A stretch of 64,000 nt of DNA from contig CAJXKC010000001.1 in the NCBI GenBank assembly GCA_913055685.1, forward strand, positions 1,478,459 to 1,542,458, read 5' to 3'. Under the pieces are notes generated by a model. That model searched no databases. It was given only the letters and a program-made list of their open reading frames with translations, and was not told the origin of the DNA. The translations under genes and the position numbers were made by a program. This DNA comes from an uncultured Flavobacteriales bacterium. Its GTDB lineage: Bacteria; Bacteroidota; Bacteroidia; Flavobacteriales; Schleiferiaceae. Below are positions 23,748-32,008 of the stretch, one piece after another (the stretch's first letter is position 1; each line of letters starts with the position of its first letter).

Positions 23748-26700
23748 CTATTTATTTAAACCGGGTAAGTTCTGAGGCTTTTCAAATTGCCATAAAAACT
23801 CCTCTGCTTCTTTCGCTTCAGGAGCTATGCGATCCAAGGTATTGCCATCGTAGGCTCTTCCGTTTTTAACCACGTATTTAATGGTATTGGTATTGCGCAG
23901 ATCTTCGAGCGGGTTTTCACTGAAAATCACTAAATCGGCTAGTTTTCCTTTTTCGATACTGCCCAAATCCCCGTCTAAACCTAAAGATTCGGCACCGTGA
24001 ATGGTCGCCACTTGCAGGGCTTGCATATTGCTTAAACCGCCACTAGCCATGGCCCAAAGTTCCCAGTGGTAGCCCAAACCTTGCAGCTGACCATGACTTC
24101 CTACTCCAGCCAAGCCTCCGGCATCTACCAAGGCTTTGATGAATTGGGCATGCTTGTGGAAGACATGCTCTTCCTTCATAAACCAGCCGCGTCGACGACG
24201 ACTCTTGCCCGCCAATTCTTCGTAAGGGGTGAAGTATTGCATTTTTTTATCGTGGTACACGTTTTCGGTCGAGTAGAAATACTCCTCGGCCCAAGGTCCG
24301 CCATATGCTACCAACATGGTAGGAGTAACGGTAGTGCGCGATTGCGCTACAAACTGAATTACATCCTCATAAATGGGATGAATAGGTAAAGCGTGCTCGT
24401 GTCCTGGATAGCCATCTAAAATCTGAGTCATATTCAGTTTAAAATCCAAACCGCCTTCGGTGGTGGGCTTTAAGCCCAGTTCCTTACAGGCCATGATGAT
24501 CCACTGGCGCTGCTGGCGATTACCGGTTAAGTACATCTTAATGGTCTTGGTTTGGTAGTAATCCGAATACTGCTTCAATACGCGTTTCGCATGGTCTAAA
24601 TCCTTGATATTATAAGACCAGAAACCTACCCCCGGACCTGTGCTGTAAATACGCGGACCTTCAATCATGCCGGCTTCGACCATATCGCCATAAGTGAGTA
24701 CATCGGTAGTAGCGGTTTGCGGATCGCGTGTGGTAGTTACCCCATAGGCCAGATTTGCGGCGTACAACCAAACCTGATTTTTATGAATATTCCAATTGGG
24801 CCACATATGGGCGTGGGTATCCACAAATCCAGGGCTAATGGTCATGCCACTGCAATCTACCGTTTTAGTGCCTTCCGGGATGGCGAAGCTATTACTAGTC
24901 CCAATCTCCACGATACGATTGTCTTTTATCAGAATATCGCCCGCTTCAATTACTTCTTCACCCTTCATGGTAATCAAACGCGCTCCTTTTAAAAGGGTGT
25001 AGCCTTTGGGGATATCCTTTTTGTAGGTGAGTGGAATGCGAATTTCCTGAGCCTCAAATTTGGGCTCATCTTTCTTTTTATCCTTCTTTTTGGCCTTTTC
25101 CTCCTTAGGGCTTTCGCCTGATGTGCTATCCGACTTCGCTTCTTTTTTGGCTTCCTCCTCTGCTTTTTTTGCCGCCGCCACGCTATCCTCAAAGGCTTGG
25201 GCTTTTTCGAGGTCATACACAAAATGCGCCGGACCTAAAGACCAGTGAATCTTTTGGCCGTCGCCCGACCAAGCTGGGAATTCGCCTCCCATAGTGGTTA
25301 ACTTACGGGCAGGGAAGGCGGCACTACTTGGGTTTGCCACCGATATCTCGGCCTTCTGACCGTAAAAGGGGAGGTGTACTTCGTAAATGTCGTTGTTAAT
25401 CTGTGCGAGTACCGACTTCCCATCGGGGCTAACTCTTAATAAGCTTGCACTAGAAGGTTTATTTCTTTCGCGCCAGGCATCTTCATGCGCGGGCAACATG
25501 CTGTGCTCTCCCTTGTGATCATGGAAAGCTTCCAAGGAGCTGCCGTAAGTGGTAATCCCGGTTAATTTTAAATGTTCTTTTTCGTCGCTACCATCCCAAC
25601 GAATGCTTAATAAGCCTTTCATGCTGTTCAGGTAAATGCGCTCACCATCATTACTAAAGTGAGGATTACTGCGTCCTTCGGCCTCGGCAATAAGACTTTG
25701 CTCTTTAGTTTTTAAATCGAGGTAAGCAATTTCGGCATCGCTCGATGAAACAAAGGGACTGTAGGCATCGCGGTAACTTTGCGCCTTTTGGCGGATGAAT
25801 ACCAAACGCTTAGCATCAGGACTATAGCAAAGCTCCTTGTAGAGACCGGGCTCTTTGGTGAGTTTTTGGGCTTTTCGAGCGCCGACTTTTAGTTGGTAAA
25901 TATGGCCTTCCTTCCCTTCCCAAGTGGCATAGGCCAGGTATTTGCCATCGGGAGACCAAGCGGGCATCGCCTGAGTAAAGTCTTGGTCGGCTGCCAAACG
26001 CTTTACTTCCTTCGATTCAAAATTGTAGAGGTACAAACGGTTTAAGGCAGTAAATGCTAACCACTCCCCATTAGGAGAAGGAACCCCATCTCTAATTTGA
26101 GTGATTGGCTGCTCTTCCTCGTCGGAAATAGGGAATTTGAAGTCGAGTTGAGGTCCTAGGTCCAATTTCATTTCCAGTTCCATCGGAATGCTTCGCACCG
26201 CTTTGCTTTCAATATTAATGGCCCAAATGGCGCCTCCGTAAGAGCAGAACAATTCTTTACTATCTGGACCAAAGGCCATGGCTGGTAATACACCCAAGGG
26301 GGCAATCGACTCCTGTTCATCGCGTTGCACCGGATAAGCCAACCAGTCTTCATCTCCGGTAATTAGATTACGGCGTACCAAGCCGGTTTGGTCTTCAAAG
26401 CGACTTCCGTACACTAGGTATTTTCCGTCAGGAGAAAGGGTGGGGGTAAAGGCCGAACCATAACGCGAGGTTATGGTATGTACCTCGCCGTCTTCCATGC
26501 TGTAGCGACCCACTTGATATTGGGGCAATTGGGCATTATAATTCCAGGCGCCGCTTCTTTTGGAAAAATAGATGTATTGGCCATCCGGACTAAAAAATGG
26601 GTCAATAGCCTTTAAGCTTTCAGGTTTCTTAATGAGCTGGGCACCACCGCCACTTTCTTGATGGTAGAGGTGGAGTTTAATGTTTCGTCGGCCTTTGGCG

Positions 26701-27164
26701 CCTACGATGTATTGGCCATCCGGACTCCAATCGGCGGCGAAGTAATTCTGATTCTTGTCCTTGGTGATTTGCCGCTCCTCCTTGGTTTCAAGGTCCATTA
26801 CCCAAATATTTTGGGCACCGCTTTTATCGGAAATATAGAGAAGGCTTTTACCATCCGGACTCACCCTAGGGTGTACTTCAAAAGCCAATCCCTGGGTGAG
26901 GGCTTCGGCTTTTCCACCTTCGATAGGCATGCGGTAGAGATCGCCCAGGGCATCGAAATAAATCGTTTTACCATCAGCACTTACATCCAGCGATAGCCAG
27001 GTTATACTCGGATTACTAAGTTCAATTTGGCGCTCAGGTTCCAATGGCAGTTCTTTGGTAGCTTTTTTAAGGCTATCCGCTTTGGTTTCGCTGCTGTCGC
27101 TTTGCGCATTCAAATTCAGTAAAAAGCATAGGCTAAGGCTCGTGTAAAGTAGCTTCTTTAACAT
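23748..27164 (-). CDS. TolB-like beta-propeller fused to amidohydrolase (metal-dependent hydrolase)
   Basis: 1138 residues, signal peptide (ends LLNLNAQ). Residues about 45-640 carry repeated SPDGKxLxY blades of the WD40-like/TolB (PD40) type. A Lys/Glu-rich low-complexity linker spans about 670-720 (EEAKKEAKSD, then KKKDKKKD). Residues about 730-1115 are an amidohydrolase domain with the metal motif DTHAHMWP, then GHEHALPIHP and the final GSIEKGKLADLVIFSENP. The propeller probably presents peptides or positions the substrate. Such fusions are common in Bacteroidota, with dipeptidase or imidazolonepropionase-like annotation. It is cotranscribed with the amidase. Confidence 0.9.
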   Translation of the reverse strand: MLKKLLYTSLSLCFLLNLNAQSDSSETKADSLKKATKELPLEPERQIELSNPSITWLSLDVSADGKTIYFDALGDLYRMPIEGGKAEALTQGLAFEVHPRVSPDGKSLLYISDKSGAQNIWVMDLETKEERQITKDKNQNYFAADWSPDGQYIVGAKGRRNIKLHLYHQESGGGAQLIKKPESLKAIDPFFSPDGQYIYFSKRSGAWNYNAQLPQYQVGRYSMEDGEVHTITSRYGSAFTPTLSPDGKYLVYGSRFEDQTGLVRRNLITGDEDWLAYPVQRDEQESIAPLGVLPAMAFGPDSKELFCSYGGAIWAINIESKAVRSIPMELEMKLDLGPQLDFKFPISDEEEQPITQIRDGVPSPNGEWLAFTALNRLYLYNFESKEVKRLAADQDFTQAMPAWSPDGKYLAYATWEGKEGHIYQLKVGARKAQKLTKEPGLYKELCYSPDAKRLVFIRQKAQSYRDAYSPFVSSSDAEIAYLDLKTKEQSLIAEAEGRSNPHFSNDGERIYLNSMKGLLSIRWDGSDEKEHLKLTGITTYGSSLEAFHDHKGEHSMLPAHEDAWRERNKPSSASLLRVSPDGKSVLAQINNDIYEVHLPFYGQKAEISVANPSSAAFPARKLTTMGGEFPAWSGDGQKIHWSLGPAHFVYDLEKAQAFEDSVAAAKKAEEEAKKEAKSDSTSGESPKEEKAKKKDKKKDEPKFEAQEIRIPLTYKKDIPKGYTLLKGARLITMKGEEVIEAGDILIKDNRIVEIGTSNSFAIPEGTKTVDCSGMTISPGFVDTHAHMWPNWNIHKNQVWLYAANLAYGVTTTRDPQTATTDVLTYGDMVEAGMIEGPRIYSTGPGVGFWSYNIKDLDHAKRVLKQYSDYYQTKTIKMYLTGNRQQRQWIIMACKELGLKPTTEGGLDFKLNMTQILDGYPGHEHALPIHPIYEDVIQFVAQSRTTVTPTMLVAYGGPWAEEYFYSTENVYHDKKMQYFTPYEELAGKSRRRRGWFMKEEHVFHKHAQFIKALVDAGGLAGVGSHGQLQGLGYHWELWAMASGGLSNMQALQVATIHGAESLGLDGDLGSIEKGKLADLVIFSENPLEDLRNTNTIKYVVKNGRAYDGNTLDRIAPEAKEAEEFLWQFEKPQNLPGLNK

Positions 27165-27232
27165 GATTGGATTTTTAAGGAGCCCTAAAATACGCTATTT
27201 GCCTAAGAGAAAATCTATGTTTTAATAGATGC

Positions 27233-28135
27233 CTATGGAATCGAAACCCCTAAGCTATCTACGGTTGCTTGGTAATGTTCCTGTAACTTTTCGCAAAGCG
27301 GACCTTTTTGGCCCTCACCGATAGTCCGACCGTCAACTTCTGCTACCCAGCTTAAACCACCCATGGTGCCCGTTACAAACATTTCATCGGCGGTATACAT
27401 TTCGGTGATGCTTAAGTTCTTTTCAAAGCATTCCAGCTCCAACTCAGTGGCCATTTCCATCACTCGCGCTCGGGTAATTCCCGGCAAACAGGCATCGGCG
27501 AAAGGCGTATAAAGCTTGCCCTTTTTTACCAGGAATATATTGGTGGCATTGGTTTCCGATAAAAAGCCCTGCTGATCCAGCATTACGGCATCATCGGCGC
27601 CGGCGTAATTGGCTTCTATTTTGGCGAGGATATTATTGATGAGGTTATTGTGGTGAATCTTGGAGTCTAAGCTGTAAGGGGGATTGCGCCGTACCGAGCT
27701 AGTAATAAGTTTTAAACCTTCTTCGCCATAAACCAATCCCTTGTATTCGGGTAAAACGATGAGGGTGCAACCAAAGGTGTTTAATTGGGGGTTCATGCCC
27801 GAGGTGCTCTTTAAGCCGCGCGTAAGGGTTAGTCGGATATGCACCCCATCGCTCATCTCATTAGCCTTTAAGGTGCCAAAAACCGCATTGCGCACCTCTT
27901 CCCGACTAGGGATGTTTTCAAAGGCCATCACCTTAGCAGAAGCAAAAAGGCGGTCGAGATGCTCTTCCAATTGCAAAACCTTGCCCCGGTATACCCGTAA
28001 ACCTTCCCAAACAGCATCTCCGCCTTGTACAACGGAGTCCAATACCGAGACCTTGGCTTCGGCTCGTGGAACCAAGCCATTTACATAGACTAAGGTTTTT
28101 TCATTGCGGGGATCAGGTAGATTGTACTTGCTCAT
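27233..28135 (-). CDS. Class IV aminotransferase (branched-chain or D-amino acid type)
   Basis: 300 residues with fold-type IV PLP features: the VLDSVVQGGDAVWEGLRVYRG N-terminal block (split here across residues 31-51), PLP-binding Lys159 in SKIHHNN and the phosphate-binding FLSETNATNIFLV and FVTGTMGGLSW blocks. It could act on branched-chain amino acids, D-alanine or 4-amino-4-deoxychorismate; the sequence does not decide. Its first 23 bp overlap the end of the sulfotransferase-like gene, indicating translational coupling with that unusual partner. Confidence 0.88.
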   Translation of the reverse strand: MSKYNLPDPRNEKTLVYVNGLVPRAEAKVSVLDSVVQGGDAVWEGLRVYRGKVLQLEEHLDRLFASAKVMAFENIPSREEVRNAVFGTLKANEMSDGVHIRLTLTRGLKSTSGMNPQLNTFGCTLIVLPEYKGLVYGEEGLKLITSSVRRNPPYSLDSKIHHNNLINNILAKIEANYAGADDAVMLDQQGFLSETNATNIFLVKKGKLYTPFADACLPGITRARVMEMATELELECFEKNLSITEMYTADEMFVTGTMGGLSWVAEVDGRTIGEGQKGPLCEKLQEHYQATVDSLGVSIP

Positions 28136-28838
28136 CGTAAGCGGTTTTTAAGATTTTGTAAAAAGGTAAGCATTCTTCATAGAGGGCCTGGTCCTTAGGT
28201 TTTATGGCCGGAGCTTCTTTGGCGGCTCTGGCCTCAAAGCCCTCGCTTTTATGCACACTTTGGTACCAGTACTTCGCCCAAGGGCCATCTTCCGCCAAAG
28301 CGCCCTTTGGCCAGGACAACATGCTGGACTCAAAAGGAATTTCGAAGAATTTGCAAAGTCGACTCAATTCTGCTTCTGGATGTAAGGCCAGCTCTTCCGA
28401 ACATTGTAAATATACCTTTTGGCCCCTTGCTTTCAACTGCTCATATAGACTTACTTGCTCGGCGTAGCCCAGGTCAATGATATCAAATTGCTCCATCTGC
28501 CGGTGGTAAGAAGCAAAAACAAAACGAGGATCTCTAAACAAAATAATGGCAGGCCAGGTCAGGCGCGCTTTGCTAGGAATATAAGGCCAATGATTAGCCA
28601 TGTTTTTTAAGAACAAAGGCTGGCCCGAATGGGTATCAATGTTTTTAAGGACTGACTCAGCTTTAAGGGGCATGCTTTTTAAGACTTCATCTCGGGAAGG
28701 TCTCCAGCGCTGCGATTCTTGCAGGAATACGCCAAAAAAAGGCTCATCCAAAACCTTAAAATCGCCTCGATGCGCAAAGAAATACATGAGGGCGGTAGAA
28801 AGATTTCGGGGCCCCGACCAAAGGGAGATAATGGGCAT
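28113..28838 (-). CDS. Sulfotransferase-like P-loop protein
   Basis: 241 residues from the ATG at 28838 (a TTG at 28847 would add three residues). The start MPIISLWSGPRNLSTALM holds the PAPS 5'-phosphosulfate loop-like motif SGPRNLST, and ILFRDPRFVFASYHR resembles the 3'-phosphate-binding region of sulfotransferases. The acceptor is unknown, and an annotation as an HAD-like or branched-chain aminotransferase-associated protein is also seen in relatives. It overlaps the downstream class IV aminotransferase by 23 bp, so the two proteins probably act together. Confidence 0.72.
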   Translation of the reverse strand: MPIISLWSGPRNLSTALMYFFAHRGDFKVLDEPFFGVFLQESQRWRPSRDEVLKSMPLKAESVLKNIDTHSGQPLFLKNMANHWPYIPSKARLTWPAIILFRDPRFVFASYHRQMEQFDIIDLGYAEQVSLYEQLKARGQKVYLQCSEELALHPEAELSRLCKFFEIPFESSMLSWPKGALAEDGPWAKYWYQSVHKSEGFEARAAKEAPAIKPKDQALYEECLPFYKILKTAYDEQVQST

Positions 28839-28856
28839 GGCATTCAATTAGGCTTC

Positions 28857-28864
28857 CGAAGATA
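28857..28864 (-). promoter_or_regulatory. -7 promoter box TATCTTCG of the sulfotransferase-aminotransferase operon
   Basis: TAnnTTYG match on the minus strand, 18 nt upstream of the preferred ATG and 9 nt upstream of the alternative TTG start. Confidence 0.5.
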
Positions 28865-28910
28865 AATAGGGGAAGCCTTGGCTGAACAGCAAGGGAAAAA
28901 TATTTTTCAA

Positions 28911-29381
28911 TTAACCGCCAGTATGCTTCTGGCGTTTCATAATGGGGAAGGACATGGGAAATACCGCACTGCCTTTGGTGTAGCGCAATTCCCATTCGCC
29001 GCCTTCGTAGTCGGGTCCTAACCATAATTGAACTTCCTTTTCGGCTAGGGGGTCGCCTTCAAAAATGGGGCCTTCTAAATCAAATTTTAAGATGTAGGCA
29101 ATACCAGTCTGACTAGTAGGAAAAACCCAGTTGCAATGAATGGAGCCTTCCTTAATGCGTGCCGCACCAATGGTGCCGGATAAGCTAAAGTCCTCGTGAA
29201 TGATAATGTGGTAAGCGGCGCTATCCTTGGTGAATTCAAATTGCATCCGACTGGGTTCGGTACGCACCGTAAGGGCCGTTTTATCGGATTGCCAATGCCC
29301 CACTAAATTGGGATCAACTTTCCAAGGACCGCAGGCCGAGAAAAGGAAAACTAGTACTATTGCTAAAGCCCTTAATTTCAT
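28911..29381 (-). CDS. Hypothetical lipoprotein
   Basis: 156 residues with a lipobox (LFSACGPW, Cys17). The remainder looks like a small beta-rich domain (LVGHWQSDKTALTV, then FSLSGTIGAARI), similar in feel to lipocalin-like copper resistance or DUF-type lipoproteins that begin with GHW. I cannot name the family. It is a single gene between the sulfotransferase gene and another hypothetical gene. Confidence 0.65.
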   Translation of the reverse strand: MKLRALAIVLVFLFSACGPWKVDPNLVGHWQSDKTALTVRTEPSRMQFEFTKDSAAYHIIIHEDFSLSGTIGAARIKEGSIHCNWVFPTSQTGIAYILKFDLEGPIFEGDPLAEKEVQLWLGPDYEGGEWELRYTKGSAVFPMSFPIMKRQKHTGG

Positions 29382-29468
29382 TTAATTAAGCTAGTTATTT
29401 TTGGGCTAAGAGAGGATTAGAATAAATCTAAATGCCCACGGTATGGTTTAGGAGGACTGGCGAAAACA

Positions 29469-30383
29469 CTAATCCTTTTCCTTCCGCCGAAAGGCATAGC
29501 CGTGTTCCAAATTCAATAATAAATCGGGGCTTAAGATGCGGTAGGCTTTAAGCTCCCAACCTTCTACCCAAACATATAGGTAGTTCTTATAACGCCACCA
29601 GCGGGCTTTATCGCGAAACCAATTGCTGCGCGGCTGATTGTAATTGGAAATGGAGCGTGCCCGGTGATTAGACTTTAGTTCGAGGAAGCGCGGACTAATT
29701 TCTCTAGCCGTTTCCAATTGGAGGATTTGCTCCACCGAAAGGGAATCGGGGATACGATCGTAGGTGATCATTAAATAGTCTCCGCGAAAGTCGGCCTCAG
29801 GAGCGCGATCGGGTTCTAAGTCAAGGGCAGCATAGCTCTCATTTTCCAGTTTTTTGTGCGCCAGTGCCTCAGCGATGGCCATGCTTACCGGCGCCCACAT
29901 GCCAAGATCCATCAAGTAACGCACGCTCCCCCCGCCGTTGAAGGCATGCTGATAGGTGAAGATAAAATAGTCGGAGGTTTCGAAGTAAAAATTATGCTGC
30001 CCGTAAATGCAGTAATCCTCAATCCGCTCCCGGAAGAGGGAATCGAATTCGGGATTGCGTTTTTTAAGGCCGTGTAGAATTAATTTGAAATTACTTGGAT
30101 AAGAATCACCCTCGTCACCATTGGCAAAGTTTTGATAGGTATCGTAAAGAAAGGGATGTTCGAGGATTAAGCTAAATTCCACTTGCACCGGCAAAGGACC
30201 TCTACAGCCAAGCGAGAAATTAGGATCTCGGTATTTAAGGGAATAGTCGGTCTTAGAGGCCTTTAAATAGGCCATCGAATCTACCCGCAAACTGTAATTG
30301 TACAGGGGAGGGAAGTCTGCTAAAAAGCTTTGGGCATTTACGGAAATAGGGAGGCTTAAAATCAGAAGTAGCAGTGCTCGCAT
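29469..30383 (-). CDS. Secreted protein of unknown function
   Basis: 304 residues, signal peptide (ends SVNAQS). The C-terminal half is aromatic and tryptophan-rich (PRSNWFRDKARWWRYKNYLYVWVEGWEL, spread over about residues 252-280). The segment TSDYFIFTYQHAFNGGGSVRYLMDL may be a strand-rich core. No catalytic motif or named family is recognised. It is divergent from the repeat-bearing membrane protein gene, with about 260 bp between coding regions. Confidence 0.6.
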   Translation of the reverse strand: MRALLLLILSLPISVNAQSFLADFPPLYNYSLRVDSMAYLKASKTDYSLKYRDPNFSLGCRGPLPVQVEFSLILEHPFLYDTYQNFANGDEGDSYPSNFKLILHGLKKRNPEFDSLFRERIEDYCIYGQHNFYFETSDYFIFTYQHAFNGGGSVRYLMDLGMWAPVSMAIAEALAHKKLENESYAALDLEPDRAPEADFRGDYLMITYDRIPDSLSVEQILQLETAREISPRFLELKSNHRARSISNYNQPRSNWFRDKARWWRYKNYLYVWVEGWELKAYRILSPDLLLNLEHGYAFRRKEKD

Positions 30384-30425
30384 GGAATGAATTTAATTAT
30401 TTACCGGCAATTCTTATGCCGTTCT

Positions 30426-30433
30426 TATATTCG
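30426..30433 (+). promoter_or_regulatory. -7 promoter box TATATTCG of the repeat-containing gene
   Basis: Exact TAnnTTYG match upstream of the CTTC tract. A transcript starting just downstream would contain TTG start candidates at 30451 and 30466 and then the tract. Confidence 0.5.
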
Positions 30434-30443
30434 TATTCAAATT

Positions 30444-30473
30444 CTTCGCTTTGAAAATCTTCGCTTTGAAAAC
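30444..30473. repeat. 15-bp tandem duplication carrying two TTG start candidates
   Basis: CTTCGCTTTGAAAAT is followed directly by CTTCGCTTTGAAAAC (14 of 15 identical). Each copy holds an in-phase TTG (30451 and 30466). The duplication keeps reading frame. Confidence 0.75.
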
Positions 30474-30499
30474 CTGTCAACCAAAAACAGGCAAGGACA

Positions 30500-30547
30500 C
30501 TTCCTTCCTTCCTTCCTTCCTTCCTTCCTTCCTTCCTTCCTTCCTTC
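30500..30547. repeat. (CTTC)12 tetranucleotide tract, candidate phase-variation switch
   Basis: Twelve perfect CTTC units. Read in any frame they encode a repeating Leu-Pro-Ser-Phe peptide. In the frame of the downstream membrane protein, the tract leads straight into its first hydrophobic helix. A perfect tetranucleotide tract in the 5' coding region is the classic design of slipped-strand on/off switching. Confidence 0.85.
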
Positions 30548-30643
30548 TTCCTTTTATTACTAGCTCTATATCTAATTTTTATAAACTCCTTTAGCCTCTG
30601 GAGTTTTCAGTGGCTTAATTCCGATCACGCCATTCATATTCTT

Positions 30644-32008
30644 ATGGCCGAGAATTTCGATTGGAAAAAGGACTGGTATTTTTGGGGTCAGAACCGTCTA
30701 GGTAGTTTTTTACCGCTTCTAGGCTCATCGATAATCGCCTTGGGCGGGTCTTCTTTATCTGCCTTGGCCTTAGCGCAATTACTAATCCTTATTGCCAGTT
30801 CCATTTTAATACTAAGGCTATTTAGGGATCAGCTTTATGCGCTTCTGCTAATAGCGGTTTTACTTTTTCCTATTGTGCCTTTTTGGATGCAAAACAGCTT
30901 AGGGCATCCTTATCTGGCCCAGTTTTTCTTCACTTTCTTAGCCTTGTTTTTGGTAAAGAACAAAACGCTCCATCTTAGTAGTCGCTTACTAAGCTTGCCC
31001 TGGGTATTGTTTTTAGCGCTCTGGTCTTCGGAGATGAGCCTGGTCTTTATTTTCGCTTTACTATTGGTAGAATCTCGCTCATTAATTAATCTGGGGTGGA
31101 AAAATTTATATCTATTGCCTGGTTTACTTGGGGGTGCTTTGTTTCTATATCTGGCCAAAGAACAGGCGGTTCACGTAAAAACATACGCCCAACTTTTCGC
31201 AGCTCCAGAAGATATAGTGCTTTCCCTTAACACCCAGTGGAGGGATTTTTGGGAGCTCCTTAGTTTTCAGGGTAACAAGAATTTTAATGCAGTACTTGCC
31301 ATCGCTCTCATTTCTACCCTTCCAATTCTTTTATTCCTCTACCGTAAAAGTGGAACCAAACCGTCCAAATTACTTTTGATCTTTGCTTTTACCGCTTTGG
31401 GTTCATGGTTTTTAGTACACATTTCGCACTGGAATACAGCCATGTATATGCCCCAGCGTTACTTTACTAGCGCTTACTTTTTTGGTATAGTGACCCTAAT
31501 TCTCGCGCATAAAGAATTAAAATCCGCGTACCCTTTTTTGAAGGCCCCGGCAGTTATAATTGTAGGAATGCATTTAAACGCTTCTTATCAGGCTTACAAG
31601 CGCTTTGATACCGGTGCTTTTAATCGGGTCGATCGAGGTCAGGCGGAGTATTTAATTAGGGAAGCCACGGAAGAAAGGGGCTTGGATCGTTTGGGCGTGA
31701 TTGGTTCTTATTGGAATACCTATTTATTAGACGGCCTTTCAGAGCAGGTGATAGCGATTCCTCGAAAAGGTGATCAGGTGCGGGATTACCGCCTTTTACC
31801 GCAACTTAAGGCTCAGGAGCATTTTTTAATTATTGCCAACGATTGGCTGGAAACAATGCCCGATACCCTAAGTCAATACCAGATTTCTATGCAGCGAAAC
31901 TCTGAAGTCTTTCAATTGGATGAAATTAAATATGCTTATTACCAGAAAACTAGTCCCCCCACTCAAAACAAGCTAGCCACATTACCGGGCCCCTTTTTAA
32001 ATAAGTGA
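30644..32008 (+). CDS. Polytopic membrane protein, GT-C glycosyltransferase-like, with probable 5' extension through the CTTC tract
   Basis: 454 residues from the first ATG, about ten membrane helices and a soluble C-terminal domain (about 330-440). The frame is open upstream to 30470: it encodes the LPSF repeats, then a helix (LALYLIFINSFSL) and WLNSDHAIHIL immediately before the ATG. The joined segment SDHAIHILMAENF followed by YFWGQNRLGSF resembles the acidic first periplasmic loop of GT-C/family 39 transferases, so the ATG at 30644 is probably internal. No ATG, GTG or TTG exists in this frame between 30470 and the tract; TTG codons at 30451 and 30466 are one frame off, so the gene appears OFF as sequenced. 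It converges with the next gene with a 59-bp overlap. Confidence 0.75.
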   Translation: MAENFDWKKDWYFWGQNRLGSFLPLLGSSIIALGGSSLSALALAQLLILIASSILILRLFRDQLYALLLIAVLLFPIVPFWMQNSLGHPYLAQFFFTFLALFLVKNKTLHLSSRLLSLPWVLFLALWSSEMSLVFIFALLLVESRSLINLGWKNLYLLPGLLGGALFLYLAKEQAVHVKTYAQLFAAPEDIVLSLNTQWRDFWELLSFQGNKNFNAVLAIALISTLPILLFLYRKSGTKPSKLLLIFAFTALGSWFLVHISHWNTAMYMPQRYFTSAYFFGIVTLILAHKELKSAYPFLKAPAVIIVGMHLNASYQAYKRFDTGAFNRVDRGQAEYLIREATEERGLDRLGVIGSYWNTYLLDGLSEQVIAIPRKGDQVRDYRLLPQLKAQEHFLIIANDWLETMPDTLSQYQISMQRNSEVFQLDEIKYAYYQKTSPPTQNKLATLPGPFLNK

